A stretch of 64,000 nucleotides of DNA, taken from Epiperipatus broadwayi. Taxonomy: Eukaryota > Onychophora > Udeonychophora > Euonychophora > Peripatidae. The stretch covers positions 808,001-872,000 of the forward strand of contig JAQFVV010012447.1 in the NCBI GenBank assembly GCA_028023455.1, given 5' to 3'. Shown one piece after another: positions 47,380-59,170 of the stretch. The notes under the pieces were generated by a model, which was not told the origin of the DNA, searched no databases, and was given only the letters and a program-made list of their open reading frames with translations. Within the stretch, counting starts at the first letter, position 1. The number at the start of each line of letters is the position of its first letter. The translations under genes were made by a program, and so were the position numbers.

Positions 47380-48075
47380 AAAGCTGAAGTATGAAAGCAA
47401 ATCAATCAAATGGTTGAGTGGAAAGTTATTAAAAAATGTCCCTTGGCATGTAATAGTGCATTGGTGATCATCTGTAAAATGGATGGATCGATGCATATTT
47501 GCTTAGATGTGAGGCTCTTGAATCAATTAACAATTCCATAACATGATGTCCATCCTACTGTGCAAGAATTATTAAATGTATTTAAAGGTGAAAAGATATT
47601 TTTTACAGTTGAATTTACAGCTTGTTATTGGCAGGTGTACTTGCACAATGAAGATCAGAAATATACCACATTTAAATACAAGAGCTACTCATATGATTTG
47701 AAAGAATGCTTTTTGGACTTATAAACAGTAGCACTGGTCTCCTTAGATGTTTGGATAATGTATTATCTGAATAAGTCAAAAGCATTATAACCATATATGT
47801 GGATACTGGTGAAATGCTTTTAGAGAACATCTTGGAGCATTTTCATCATCTAAATACAATTTTGAGAAAATGTGAAGAAAAACATATCAAAATAAATTTT
47901 AAAAAGAGTAGAATAGCTATTAAGGAGATAGATTTTCTGGAGCACCTAGTAGAATCTGATGGGATAAAATTGCATCATGATAAAATTAAATCCATTCAGA
48001 ATTTTCCGACTCTGGAAAATAAAATAAAAAACAATTGTTTTTTTTTATGGTGTTTATATTTTTTACCATAGGTTC
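47380..48075 (+). pseudogene. Ty3/gypsy reverse transcriptase remnant (pol-A)
   Basis: Family order is clear across frames. KMDGSMHICLDVRLLNQL near 47476 matches the RKxDGSxRxCxDYRxLN block. KIFFTVEFTACYWQVYLH near 47592 matches the catalytic-Asp block, with Glu in place of Asp. YVDTGEML near 47794 stands where YxDD is expected and has lost the second Asp. KINFKKSRIAIKEIDFLEHL near 47890 is the thumb-side K-C-x-F...FLGH block. Frameshifts and stops separate these pieces, so it is catalytically dead. Gag and protease upstream are not visible. Confidence 0.8.
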
Positions 48076-48239
48076 TATGAGAATTTTTCTTATAACATCA
48101 TTTATTTTTCAAAATTTTTAAGGAAAGATGAGCAATGAAAATTGACTGAAAATCACTCTATTGAATTTGAGAAAACAAAATTATTTTTTTTAAATACTGT
48201 AATCTTATATTATCTTAATTTCCAAAAAAATATTTCACA

Positions 48240-48610
48240 TGCAAATGGACAATAGTGGGTATGGTCTAGGAGTTATTTTATTCCAGTTGGACCATGAAAA
48301 GAAGTCCCATGTCTTCTATTTCTTGTGTAGATTGTTGAAGAGTGTAGAATTGCAATATACCACCACAAAGTAAGAAGCCATGGCTGTCATGTAAGCTTTT
48401 CCAAAGCCCTGACAATATCTACTTGGATGTGAAATAATAATTATTATTGATCACAAGAGTTTAGAGTTTATCAATTGGAGCTATTTGAATAATGAAAAGC
48501 TAGTTAGGTGAAGTTTATTCCTTCTGCAATTTAAATTATAAGATATGGTATTGTAAAGGAAAAGGCAATATTGTAGTAGATATTCTAAATAGGAATTCTG
48601 TCAAAATAAA
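48240..48610 (+). pseudogene. Gypsy RNase H remnant (pol-A)
   Basis: Readable blocks are MDNSGYGLGVILFQ, TTTK followed by a stop and EAMAVM, and IIIIDHKSLEFINWSYLNNE. These are the usual RNase H signatures and are close to the intact-looking version in pol-B at 52543. Several stops are present. Confidence 0.75.
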
Positions 48611-48779
48611 CCCATGTCATGTAAGTATAGATGATGTTTTCATCACAGCATCTTTCTGAGAGTTGATGATTTGGTTGAAAATAATTTTAAAAATTTGTTA
48701 GCTTTACAACTGGAAGATTCTAAATTGAATGCCCTTATTCAATATTTGAATGAGAAAATACAATTTGTAACCATTAAAA

Positions 48780-49800
48780 GAATGATTAAAAGCATTAAGG
48801 TATAAATTAATTCAAAATTTGTTACATTATAAAGTTGGGATAGACCATAAACAATCATGGAGAATAGCGGTACCATTCTGTATTAGAAATCAGCTAATTT
48901 ATTATGTGAGGTGTATTTATGAAGACTATGGTCCCAGAAAAGTAGAATATGTTGTGTGCAGGCAATTTTATTGGCCTGGACTGTATGTATCCATAGAGAA
49001 CAGGCTCAAATATTATGAGATCTGTTTAAGATCTTAAATATGCTAACAAATCATACACTGGGGTATTATGACCAATTTTACCTAGTTATCCCAATGATCT
49101 TTTAGCCATAGATTTCTGTGGACATATTATCACTGTTTATGAAGTTTAAAGTTATTTTGGTTACTTATAATATTTTATGTCCTGTGACCAAAACCAGTAA
49201 AAGAAATGTAATTATTTGTTTATAGGAATTACAGTTTGTAATGATAGGGAAGCCTAGAGCTATTTTGTCAAAACATATTACCTCATTTCTGTCTAAGGAG
49301 TAGAAAGTTTAAGATTAAATGACAGAATATAAAACATTTTTTTCATTTAGGAACCCACAACTTAACCAGTGTGAGAGAATTATGCATGAGTTGGGTAGAT
49401 TGTTTAGGATAAACCTAGACAACAGCCACTGTAACTGGATAAATAAGTTGAAACAAGTGGCTAATTATATCAATATAACCCAAAATGAGTCAACTCAATT
49501 TACCCCAATGTACCTGTACTTTGAATATAGAGAGACTATATTAATTAAGACTTCATTACCTAATATATCTGAAGAAGAGATAAGTTATGATAGTGATCTA
49601 TCAAAGGCTAATGAAAATTTGAAATTGGAAAAAAAATATTGGACATGCCTCTCATAAGTCTTGTGTATTTAAATTAGGAGAGTTTGTGTTTGTAAAGACT
49701 CCTCAAGTCATTGTCCTACAGAAATTTAGATTTAAAAGTTTTTAAATATATATGAAGACCATTTCAAATAAAGAAAAAAATAGGGAAGAATGCATTTCTC
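48780..49800 (+). pseudogene. Gypsy integrase remnant (pol-A)
   Basis: An H2C2-like zinc-binding region is visible near 48880-49030 (QFYWPGLYVSIENRLKYY), then a damaged core, then NPQLNQCERIMHELGRLF near 49350 (the SNPxERxxxxLG block with the last catalytic Glu), and a C-terminal piece near 49680 (LGEFVFVKTPQV) typical of the post-core domain. The first catalytic Asp block near 49105 reads LAIDFCG. It carries multiple stops and frame changes. Confidence 0.75.
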
Positions 49801-49854
49801 TTGGAAACCCTTGGAGGTGATACCACCACCCAAATAAACATGTTATATATATAT

Positions 49855-52135
49855 TGTGACAGAATGGGTTCGAACCTAGTAACAAATAATATTATTTAAT
49901 CGGTAAACATATGTCGATGTAGATATATATAATATTTAATTTTTTTTTATTACATGGTGGTGGTTACAAATATACAAACGCAGGGAGAGGGACTCTGTGA
50001 TTTTTAAATGATATATATGTGCATGTAAAAAATGCGTGTATGAATGAATTAAGTAGTGAAAAGAGAGAACAAGATGTTGTTTCACACTTTAAAAACTAGA
50101 GTTGCAGAACGAGATTCCATTTTTTTTTGTTATATTACAATAGAAGCTACGACATGAGTTTTTACACGTCTAACAGATCTGATTAGTCCACATTGAAAAT
50201 CAGAAGTGAGATAAAAAAGAAGCTTCTAGAACAAATGGAGGGGGCTATAAAAAGTGAGCCACCCATAATGCATTTTATCTTTTCTGGCAGAGCTACAACC
50301 ATGAACACCAAAAAAGTTATAAATATTTAGCTTATATAATGGCGATCTCAAAAGAAATGTCAGGGTAAGAGAAGGCCACATCGGAATCAAACCCTAATTC
50401 CAACCTGCTGCAGCTGCCTCAATAAAACCATGATGCCTCGAAACAACACATAATTCCAAAATGGAATCAGGATAAACCTCATTGGCCAACAGACATAAAG
50501 ATCTCAAATCGTTGCCTTGAATTGCCTAATTTACCTGTGGAATGGAACTCTTTAATAGATAAATAAATCTGCTCTACTACTTCCCGGGAAGAGTCAAGTA
50601 AAGAACTTTAATTAATGATTTTATGCTTCTTTATGAAAAGGAAATTCTTTCGTTTTACTTACTACAATAAGTAGAGGTGACATATGAACTAATTTAATAA
50701 GATTTCCTTAAAGCCTCGTTCCATTATGGATGTAATAAAGTAATTAGTGTCGAAAGTCACGTGATACAAACTTTTTTGTAGTATCGATCTTCACTACTTA
50801 TGTATGAGAGATCTATTGGAAAGAATGATGTGTGTGTGCGATTTAAAATGACAGAGTAATAAATACATTTTTTTATATAATATTAAATAAATATACAAAG
50901 AAAGTAGAGTGTTGAATTAGTTATTTATTTATAGCTCAATTTATCTAGTTGTTATTATTTTTTTATGTTTAAAAAAAAAAAGAGAAAGAACTCTTAACCC
51001 CATTCATAGCTACTCCCGGATGTGATGCCACCCGACCATGAGACTGAGCTAGCTGATGGCCAAAACCTCTCTCACATTACGTAAATAGTATTCTTGTTGG
51101 TAATATATCCACTTTGCGTAATTCTTATATTCGTATGGGATTGGCACTTGGCGTCCTTCAGATGATTATAAATACGTATTGGGATATATTACTGTTGCAA
51201 TAATAAATCCATAAGTTTTGAATAATAATATTTTAGGTCAAAACCACTTAAGCTTTTGCCTGACCAGATCGTTTTTGAACGAGGAAATTTGACATCACTG
51301 TAAATTGCTTAGTTTTTGTACTACGTTTAGGGTTTTGACGTCATTTTTTAGAATGCAAAAAGTTTTATAATATACTGCCATCTATTGAATTATTTTACAA
51401 GTAAAAAATCAATTAAATGACAATTTATGTCAAACAAAAACAAAGCACTGCCTTCTCACATCTTTTCTTGAATCTTATTGGCTGTTGAAATTTTGTAAAC
51501 AAAAGAAAATGGAAAAGCTCCACCTTCTCATCATATTTTCTTGAATCTTATTGGCTGTTAAAATTTTTATATGGCTGCCAAAAAGTAAAAAGTTACGAAC
51601 GTTTTTGTTTTATTTTGAAAATGATAAACGAATGTTTTAGAGCATTTTAAAATATTTTTTGATGAAATACAAATGAAATACAAATTATTTTCATATAATA
51701 TGCCAAAAATAAATATTATTTTACAAAAATAGTTAAGATTTTAGCAAGAATTATTTATTTATTGCAAAGTGGGGAAAAAAAATCATAACGTGAAATTGAT
51801 GATTGACGTTTCTTTTCATGTCAACCGTAACAAATATTTTTAAAATTATAAATCAAAATTTATTTTTGAACAAACTTTTGTTTATTTTTATAATGTGAGA
51901 AATTACTAATATACTTTTTACAAATGAAACTAAAGTGAATATATTTAATAAACGGTCAATAACTTTTGAAAAATTGACACATTAGTTTGTGAATTGGCCA
52001 ATTAAAAGCTTTGAGTGTTACCACCTGCGACAAATGATATATTAGTCGCCTGAAGGGTTAATTAAATAAAAATACATAAGCACATATATTGATACATCAT
52101 ATATACATATTTGGTAGTGTACATCTGTCTAGTGA
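49855..52135 (+). repeat. LTR-1 (gypsy-2), interrupted by an insertion
   Basis: It starts TGTGACAGAATGGGTTCGAA and is colinear with LTR-2 (54114-55558) throughout, with scattered substitutions and short indels, up to GGTAGTGT near 52124. Length without the insert is about 1.47 kb. The insert at 51254-52057 is absent from LTR-2. The true 3' end may lie a little further on (GTGTCATA near 52160). A GC-richer segment at 50990-51080 (ACTCCCGGATGTGATGCCAC) is shared with LTR-2. Confidence 0.85.
51254..52057. mobile_element. piggyBac-like non-autonomous element in LTR-1
   Basis: This 804-bp insert is flanked by TTAA on both sides (51250-51253 and 52058-52061). The homologous site in LTR-2 has a single TTAA at that point (CCACTTAATTAAATA), which shows the empty site. 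The ends read GCTTTTGCCTGACC and, inverted, CCCTTCAGGCGACT, a weak TIR. TTAA duplication is diagnostic of piggyBac superfamily insertion. There is no transposase frame. It contains an internal direct repeat (TTTTCTTGAATCTTATTGGC twice, near 51461 and 51537). Confidence 0.75.
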
Positions 52136-52379
52136 GAGATAATTGGGTTGTGTCATAATGATGTCCCAACTAAAGGGCTTTGAAGAGAAGTAGAGGGAAA
52201 TGGGAAGAGTTATGAGATTTCAAAAATATGTTAATAAAGTGAAAAGTTTTATATTTTATTGAAGAAAGAGTTGTTTAGATATATAGTTCAAATGAATCGT
52301 TAAATAAATCGAAGGGTGTTAGTTTGTTAAATGTATATCTATTAAGAAATAACCATTTTGTCAGTTCATAGTTGAGCAG

Positions 52380-52869
52380 TGGGTATGGTTTGGAGGATAC
52401 ACTGTCCCAAATACAGGGAAAAAATCAAATGGGGTGCTGTATTTTATCAGCAGATTACTCAAGGGCCCCGAATTAAATTACTCCACTACAGAAAAGGAAG
52501 CACAGGCAATCATTTGGGCATTTCCAGAAGTTTTATTCATTTTTGTTAAGGTCAGAAGTCATCATAATGACTGACCATAAGAGCCTGGAATTTATAAATT
52601 GTAGCTACCTCACCAACAGCCGGCTGATCCGTTGGAGCTTGCTGTTGCAGGAATATAATTATACCATTCAGTATTGTAAGGGATCGGAGAATATTGTGGC
52701 TGATGCTTTGAGCCGAAATTCATCTGGTCATCGTTCTGATTATCTGGGAGTGGAGAACTTGTATATTGCCAGTATGGTTATAGGAAGGAACAAAAGGGTA
52801 GACGAGGACCTGGCTCATTTGGAAGATCGGCAGCATCAAGATGAACAATTAAAGGAGATAATCAAATGA
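52380..52869 (+). pseudogene. Gypsy RNase H (pol-B)
   Basis: The N-terminal part is split by a frame change: GYTVPNTGKKSNGVLYF and YSTTEKEAQAIIWAF are readable near 52395-52530. Then a clean 108-residue frame carries VIIMTDHKSLEFINCSYLT and ENIVADALSRN, the Asp-containing TDHKSL and DALSR blocks of Ty3/gypsy RNase H. It degrades the RNA strand of the hybrid during reverse transcription. RT itself is missing upstream: LTR-1 is followed by only about 240 bp before this domain, so gag, protease and RT were deleted. Confidence 0.8.
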
Positions 52870-54110
52870 ATGGGAAAGGGAACAAATGGTGAGAGCTCAG
52901 TGAAGACAGGAAAGGAAACAAGGTACTGGCTTCACAAAAATATTTTACAGTACCGGACACATGATGATCCAGAGCAGTGGAAACCAGTTATACCTCCTAC
53001 ATTGTGGAAAGAAGTGACAAACTATGTCCACCAAGTATACAGACATTATGGGCTCTAAAAATGGAGCATTTGGTACAAATGTGGTTTTACTGGCCTAACA
53101 TCCATGCATCAGTCATAAACATGTTGAGGGATTGTGAAAGTTGTCAGAGAATCAAACCAGCAAATCGGAATTATGCGACTCCCATTATGTCAATAATACC
53201 AAATAGACCACAAGAAATGATAGCATTAGATCTTTACGGTCCTCTGCCAGCATTCAATAAAAAAATATCTACTCATCACATATGATTTATTTTCAAAATA
53301 CCCGTTGGCATATCCTATCGCGCAGGCGAATGCAAGGAATGTCATCAAAATTCTAGAAGGCTGACATTTTACAGAGACTGGAAAACCCAAAAGCATATTA
53401 TCTGACCATGGTACTCCCTTCATGTCCAAAGAATGGTGCAAGCGGATCCAACAACAAGGGATTAGACATAATTTTACCTCCATCAGGAACCCGCAATCCA
53501 ACCTCTGCGAATGAGTAATGAGAGAGTTGGGGCATTTGTTTCGCACATATATGGGCACAAATCATAAAGGCTGGGTTAAATGGACTACTCAAGTGGTGGA
53601 TTTCATAAACTGGAACATAAACAAATCTAGCAGTTTTGCCCCATTTCGCCTCCAATTTGGACAGCAAATACCATGTCAGATAAAGACCTTTGTACCAGGG
53701 ATGGAAGAACCACCTATTGACAAGAAGAGTGACAAGGATAGAGCATATTAGACCTTACAGCAGGCAAGCCATCAAAGAGGGAAGAAAGTGAGACCTAGGG
53801 CACCCATATTTAAGGTAGGAGATAGAGTCATGGTTAAAACTCCTCATGTCAGTGATTTGGGTAGGTTTGTATGCTGAAAATTTTGCAACCTATATGAAGT
53901 CCCATACACTATCTGCCATAATCAAGGGGATAATGCATTTTGGGTGGACACTGGGCATGGAATCAGGGGTCATATAATGCTCGGACATTAAATCCTGCCT
54001 GGCCTTCTGCAAGCAAAAGGCAAATCAAAGAACCAGGAAATAAATAAGTGTTGTACACAAGGAGCAATTCAAAATATGCAAATGTATTTGAAGGCTTTTG
54101 GAGGAAGGGG
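52870..54110 (+). pseudogene. Gypsy integrase and C-terminal domain (pol-B)
   Basis: Blocks in order: an H-x-H zinc half (HQVYRHYG near 53028), its C-x2-C half (DCESCQRIK near 53130), ALDLYGPLP with catalytic Asp near 53225, ILSDHGTPFMSKEW near 53397 with the second Asp, NPQSNLCE then a stop then VMRELGHLF near 53490 with the third acidic residue, and FKVGDRVMVKTPH near 53811. At least three frame breaks and stops interrupt it. Integrase would insert cDNA into the chromosome. The preserved order with few breaks suggests a younger element than pol-A. Confidence 0.82.
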
Positions 54111-54113
54111 TAT
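54102..54113 (+). promoter_or_regulatory. Polypurine tract before LTR-2
   Basis: GGAGGAAGGGG followed by TAT and the TGTGAC start of LTR-2. This is the expected plus-strand primer site just upstream of a 3' LTR. Confidence 0.7.
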
Positions 54114-55558
54114 TGTGACAGAATGGGTTTGAACCCAGTCATATAATATTATTAATCGGTAAACATATGTAGATGTAGATATGTATATATAATATTTTTT
54201 TTTTATCATGTGGTAGTGGTTACAAATACACAAACGTGGGGGAGGGACTCTGTCATTTTTAAATGATATATATGTGCATGTGACAAATGCATGTATGAAT
54301 GAATTAAGTAGTGAAAAGAGAGAAACGAGATTTTGTTTCACGCTTTAAAAACTAGAGTTGCAGAATGAGATTCCATTTTTTTTGTTATATTACAATAGAA
54401 GCTACGACATGAGTTTTCACACATCTAACAGATCTGGTTAGTCCACATTGAAAATCAGAAGTGAGATAAAAAAGAAGGTTCTAGAACAAATGGAGGGGCT
54501 ATAAAAAGCGAGCCACCCAGAATGCATTTTATCTTTTCTGGCAGAGCTACAACCATGAACACCAAAAAGGTTATAAATATTTAGCTTATATAAAGGTGAT
54601 TTTAAAAGAAATGTCGCAGTAAGAGAAGGCTGCATTGGATTCAAACCCTAATTCCAACCTGCTGCAGCTGTCTCAATAAAACCATGATGCCTTGAAACAA
54701 CACATAATTCCAGTGTGGAATCAGGATAAACCTCATCGGCCAATGGACATGAAGATCTCAAATTGTTGCCTTGAATTGCCTAATTTACCTGTGGAACAGA
54801 ACTCTTTAATAGATAAATAAATCTGCTTCTACTACTTCCTGGGAAGAGTCAGGTAAAGAACTTTAATTAATGAATTTATGTTTCTCTATGAAAAGGAAAT
54901 TCTTTTGTTTTACTTACTATAATAAGTAGAGGTGACGTATGAACTAATTTAATATTTCCTTAAAGCCTCATTCCATTACGGATGTAATAAAGTAATTAGT
55001 GTCAAAAGTCATGTGATACAAACTTTTTTGTAGTATCGACCTTCACTACTTGAGATATGTATGAGAGATCTATTGGAAAGAATGACATATATGTGTGATT
55101 TAAAATGACAGAGTAATAAATACATTTTTTTATAATATTAAATAAATATACAAAGAAAGTAGAGTGTTGAATTAGTCATTTATTTATAGATCCATTTATA
55201 TAGTTGTTATTATTTTTATGTTTAAAAAAAAAAGAAAGTACTCTTAACCCCATTCGTAGCTACTCCCGGCTGTGACGCCACCCGACCATGAGACTGAGCT
55301 AGCTGATGGCCAAAACCTCTCTCACATTACGTAAATAGTATTCTTGAAGGTAATATATCCACTTTGCATAATTCTTATATTCATATGGGATTGGCACTTG
55401 GTGTCCTTCCGATGACCATAAATATGTGTTGGGGATATATTACAGTTGCAAGATTAAATCCATAAGTTTTGAATAATAATATTTTAGGTCAAAACCACTT
55501 AATTAAATAAAAATACATAGGCACATATATTGATACATCATATATACATATTCGGTAG
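54114..55558 (+). repeat. LTR-2 (3' LTR of gypsy-2)
   Basis: It starts TGTGACAGAATGGGTTTGAA and is colinear with LTR-1. The shared sequence stops at GGTAGTG, where a different TGTGAC-starting sequence begins. No TSD matches the flank of LTR-1, so the end was probably lost or replaced. Confidence 0.85.
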
Positions 55559-56552
55559 TGTGACTCGTAAACATAGTGCAGAATTTGACCACCACACAGA
55601 ACAGCAGCACTATCGAGGGAGCGAAGCCACCCATGTTACTGAGTTCGAACATAGTTTATCAGTTCCACAATACAATCCATGAAACAACGCATCTGATGCG
55701 ACATTAGTAAATATTTCCTTAGGCACGGTGGTCAGGGATATGCAAGAGATTCATGATTTTATTCTCGAGTTAGCCAATAATCAAACTAATATTAATTAAA
55801 CATTCATATTTACATAATCGAGGAAATATTATAAAGAATGGGTATCGAATAAATGAAACGTAACTGCAGACATATAGTTTAAAATTATTTATTCACACAT
55901 TTTAATAAGAAAATCATTTACTAATAATATTTTATGGATTCAAAGCTTCATTAGCGGGACTTGCAATACTATTATTTTTTAAAGAATACATTTATTTATT
56001 TAGACATTATTTTATATTGAGGACTTCAGTAGCGGTATTTCCGATACTGTAATGTTTACAAAAGGAATACATTTATTTGTTTCGACCTTATTTTATCTTG
56101 AGGACCTCAGTAATGGTATTTCCGATACTGTAATGTTTATAAAAGGAATTCATTTATTTGAAGGCATAATCTAGCTACCTAAAATTCTTGAGTAAGTATT
56201 TCTAATGCATGCCTTGGGGAATTTATACCTTTGCAATGCAAGAGTCTAAAGTAAGATTTAAGAGTAGTGGCAGACATATATTTATTTAATTAAAATATTT
56301 ATTTTATGACTAAGGGCAAACATTTATTTGAGAGTGAATTACGAAGATAATGCAGAGGCAGAGTGATATATAGAATAATAAAATTAAGTAAAGGAACATG
56401 TGGTACGCTTTAGAAAGGCGATATGGAATGGCAGTATATTGAAACTGCAATGCCGCTAATGAGTTTATAAGACTGTTGGGCTGTTCTCTGCCTCGGCCTG
56501 ACGAAGTAAGGTGTCACATAAGCATAACCAGGGACAAGCAGTCCGTGTCACA
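55559..56552 (+). repeat. Candidate solo LTR of another family
   Basis: The block begins TGTGACTCGTAAACATAG and ends CAGTCCGTGTCACA, with perfect 6-bp inverted ends TGTGAC/GTCACA typical of LTRs. It is GC-richer than its surroundings at both ends. No second copy occurs in the window and no TSD was seen, so the call rests on the termini. Confidence 0.4.
55927..56163. repeat. Tandem repeat, about 80-bp unit x 3
   Basis: The unit ATTATTTTATATTGAGGACT, TTTCCGATACTGTAATGTTT, ARGAATACATTTATTTGTTT is repeated three times; the first copy is more diverged. Confidence 0.85.
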
Positions 56553-57380
56553 ATTTGCCGGCTGGCTGCATGACGGGTCAAATCCTATGGGAGCATTTAT
56601 TATGTCCGCTTGTGTAGGATGACTGGGGTTAATTTCAACCCTGAAGAATCTGGAATATTTACAGTGGAATAGATCATCGTGTCTTTAAAATGTAACACAT
56701 GTATAAGTATAAACGATTATGATAAGATTTAAATAGATTTCTAATTCGGCCCTACATTATCAACATTTACTGAAGAATGTTGGTGACTCTCAAAGAAATG
56801 TAATTTTCTGGAATTATTCATGATGATTTAATAAATACAAAACGTATATAAATTGGGAATTATTATAACTACTACGTCAGCCATTTGCGAAGTAGTAGAC
56901 CCCTGCATTACAATAAATGATGCGTTGAATGCGTGTCGATTTATACAAGTTAGTTATGAAAGCAAATATTAATGAAAATTTGACACGCATTCATTGTTCC
57001 AAGCGATCATAGATTTAAACTTTGAAAATTGAGACAATTATGAGCATGCAATAATTAAATAATAACTATAGATAAAATGTAGATTTGAGAAATACGCATC
57101 CAAGAAAGATAGAGTGAGGTAAGCTAGATTATTAGAGAAATTTACGCATTAAATTAATTATTCAATTTTAGTTATACAAATGATAGTTTTTACATTTTAT
57201 AATTTAGATAAGTAATATGAAAAAGTGATATAGCATATTATTAGAGTACTCTAGAGTTTGAACACAGACAGGTACCTGTTTTATAAGAAGTTTTCTGATT
57301 CCATTAGTTTAGCAGCAAAAAGTTCACGAGTGGCAATTCTTTCTTGTATTTAGATATTTCATTTACTTTCACAGCAGCAG
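56553..57380. other. Unassigned sequence after the candidate LTR
   Basis: The first 100 bp are GC-rich (CCGGCTGGCTGCATGACGGG) and could be an element leader. A small inverted repeat, GAATGCGTGTC/GACACGCATTC, lies at 56938-56992. No frame is recognised. Confidence 0.4.
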
Positions 57381-57392
57381 CAGCTTTCTCAT

Positions 57393-57610
57393 TTATTTCA
57401 GGCAGCAGATCTTCATGGTGAATTTATGATGGGCAATGGAAAGTTCGGCATCTGATAGGCCATCTCCCAATGGAGAATAATCTAGGTGCTTTACTCGGTC
57501 ATACCTTGGCAGGAACAAATTATTTTTATATTTTTGGAGACTCTCAGTGATCGAGAGCAAAGCTAAAGTTGAAGTGCATGTCTCCAGCAAGTCTAAGATG
57601 GCCTCTTTTC
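57393..57610 (-). pseudogene. Unrecognised ORF, possible exon or retrocopy
   Basis: The minus frame is open upstream of the first ATG and reads LLETCTSTLALLSITESLQK, FLPRYDRVKHLDYSPLGDG and later IAHHKFTMKICCLK before a stop. Its composition is more balanced than in neighbouring chance frames. I do not recognise the protein. It could be a decayed exon or a retroposed gene fragment; confidence in a real coding origin is low. Confidence 0.3.
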
Positions 57611-57620
57611 TTATCTTGAT

Positions 57621-57799
57621 CTTTCACATTTTTGTTAAGGTATTTTTAGGTTCTACTTAATCTGCCCTGAGGATAATCAATGCATTTTGTTGGTTTTAAT
57701 TAAAGAAAGCTTTCACATTTTTGTTAAGGTATTTTTAGGTTCTACTTAATCTGCCCTGAGGATAATCAATGCATTTTGTTGGTTTTAATTAAAGAAAGC
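57621..57799. repeat. Perfect tandem duplication, 89-bp unit x 2
   Basis: CTTTCACATTTTTGTTAAGG through TTTTAATTAAAGAAAG is present twice without visible differences, so the duplication is very recent or an assembly artefact. Confidence 0.95.
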
Positions 57800-58885
57800 T
57801 GCCATTCTATTGTTTACATTTTACATTTACTAATTACATTTTGGGGAATTTTTCTTTAATTAATCTATTATCTAACACTGACCGATGCTTTTAAATTTCA
57901 AAGACAAAAAGGGAACATAAGATTATTTTAACTTTTAATTAAATATTACATCAGATTTTTTTAGAATTATTATTAAACGAAATTTAAACAAAGCAATAAA
58001 TACGAACTTTATAATCCAAAATAAATGATTAAAATTATACAAAATTATATAACTAAAAGAAATCTAAATTATATTATTTTATCCCTATTTATTACCTTTA
58101 ATTTGAGATCGAAATGTGTGCATGTTTATGCTGAATTCTACATATATTTATACATTTTTAATATTGCTACACACACAATTCAATACCAAAAAGTTTAAAT
58201 TTAAGCGGGATAGACCGGTCAGTGAGAGACGCCAGAAAAAGGTGAAACTTAAGATTCGAATATGAATCTTACTGTTTCATTATATATATATTAAAGTATA
58301 ATTTATTTTATAGAATAATAAATGCTGCATTAGTAGTTGAACATGAACCCTATATTAGTGATAATACAACTGCACATGTATGTTAAAAAAGTAAAAGATG
58401 TGAGATCTTTGTTTATAATTTGGATAGAATTAAAATGTAACCTAATGAACAAAAGACATTTATAAAATAATATATTAATATTATTTTTTTTATTGTTATG
58501 AAAATACTTGATACTAGGACTAAATAATAAAAATATAGTATTATGGAAGATAAATAGCATGGAATTTGGTAACAGAGAAAAAAAAATTTAAAACTGTTGT
58601 GTTCATAACTTCTTATGTATTATTTTGAAGTGATATATAATCCTAAAGTTAGGAATATTTTGAAATTACTTAAGGAAGTGAGATATATAATTATTTGCAT
58701 ACTAGTACAAATATGATAAAGATCTACAACTAATTAGGTGTTGGAAATAGTTGGTCTCAAATAATTTTGTAGGAGTACTGAATAATTTGCTTTATGAATA
58801 AAACCTCTGGAACATAAATTTATCTTCATTTATAAGTTGAATAGTGGAGATAATCTTAAAAGAAATACAATATTGGGAAACAAGT
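57800..58885. other. AT-rich intergenic DNA
   Basis: Nothing recognised. Confidence 0.5.
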
Positions 58886-58889
58886 TGAA

Positions 58890-59075
58890 AATGTTCAAAA
58901 TAAGAGTCATAAATCACATGACTGTATCTTTTAAGCTTGTAAGTTATAAACAATGAGATTTGACAATTCCTCAACAAGCTTTATGATAAATGCTTAACCA
59001 GAGCCAGCACTTAAAATATCTTTGTCAGGAACACCCTCCCAATACATGACCATGGTTTTATGCTTTGGCTTTGGG
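58890..59075 (-). repeat. Repeat family R2, copy C (inverted)
   Basis: This is the reverse complement of the R2 body. On minus it reads GCCAAAGCATAAAACCATGG, then AGATATTTTAAGTGCTGGCT, AAGCATTTATCATAAAGC and GACTCTTATTTTGAAC. It is head to head with copy D. The CUGANGA side of its hammerhead is missing. Confidence 0.75.
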
Positions 59076-59099
59076 TTGGTATTTTTAGATCTAGTGTCT

Positions 59100-59170
59100 G
59101 AACCTACCCTGCCATCTCTCTGAGGAGTGCCAAAGCATGAAACCATGGTCAGGAGTTTGGGGGGGGGTTC
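59100..59170 (+). ncRNA. Type I hammerhead ribozyme with intact core (R2-D)
   Basis: Order: GAACC (outer stem I), an inner region ending ATCTCT, core CTGAGGA, stem II GTGC-CAAA-GCAT (4 bp, one G-U), core GAAA, stem III ACC-AT-GGT, cleavage-site C, AGGAG..., GGTTC. Both conserved boxes and the GUC triplet are intact. Stem I closes with GAACC/GGTTC beyond two internal loops, spacing 20 nt on each side; the inner part has one A-C mismatch in this copy. Stem III is a palindrome, so two copies could also pair in trans. Confidence 0.7.

Noticed and set aside
47254-47496. Minus-strand ORF at the start of pol-A
   Set aside because: It overlaps the plus-strand RT block DGSMHICLD, which is recognisable; this frame is not.
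53226-53667. Minus-strand ORFs opposite the gypsy integrase
   Set aside because: Shadows of the plus-strand integrase remnant, whose motifs are recognisable.
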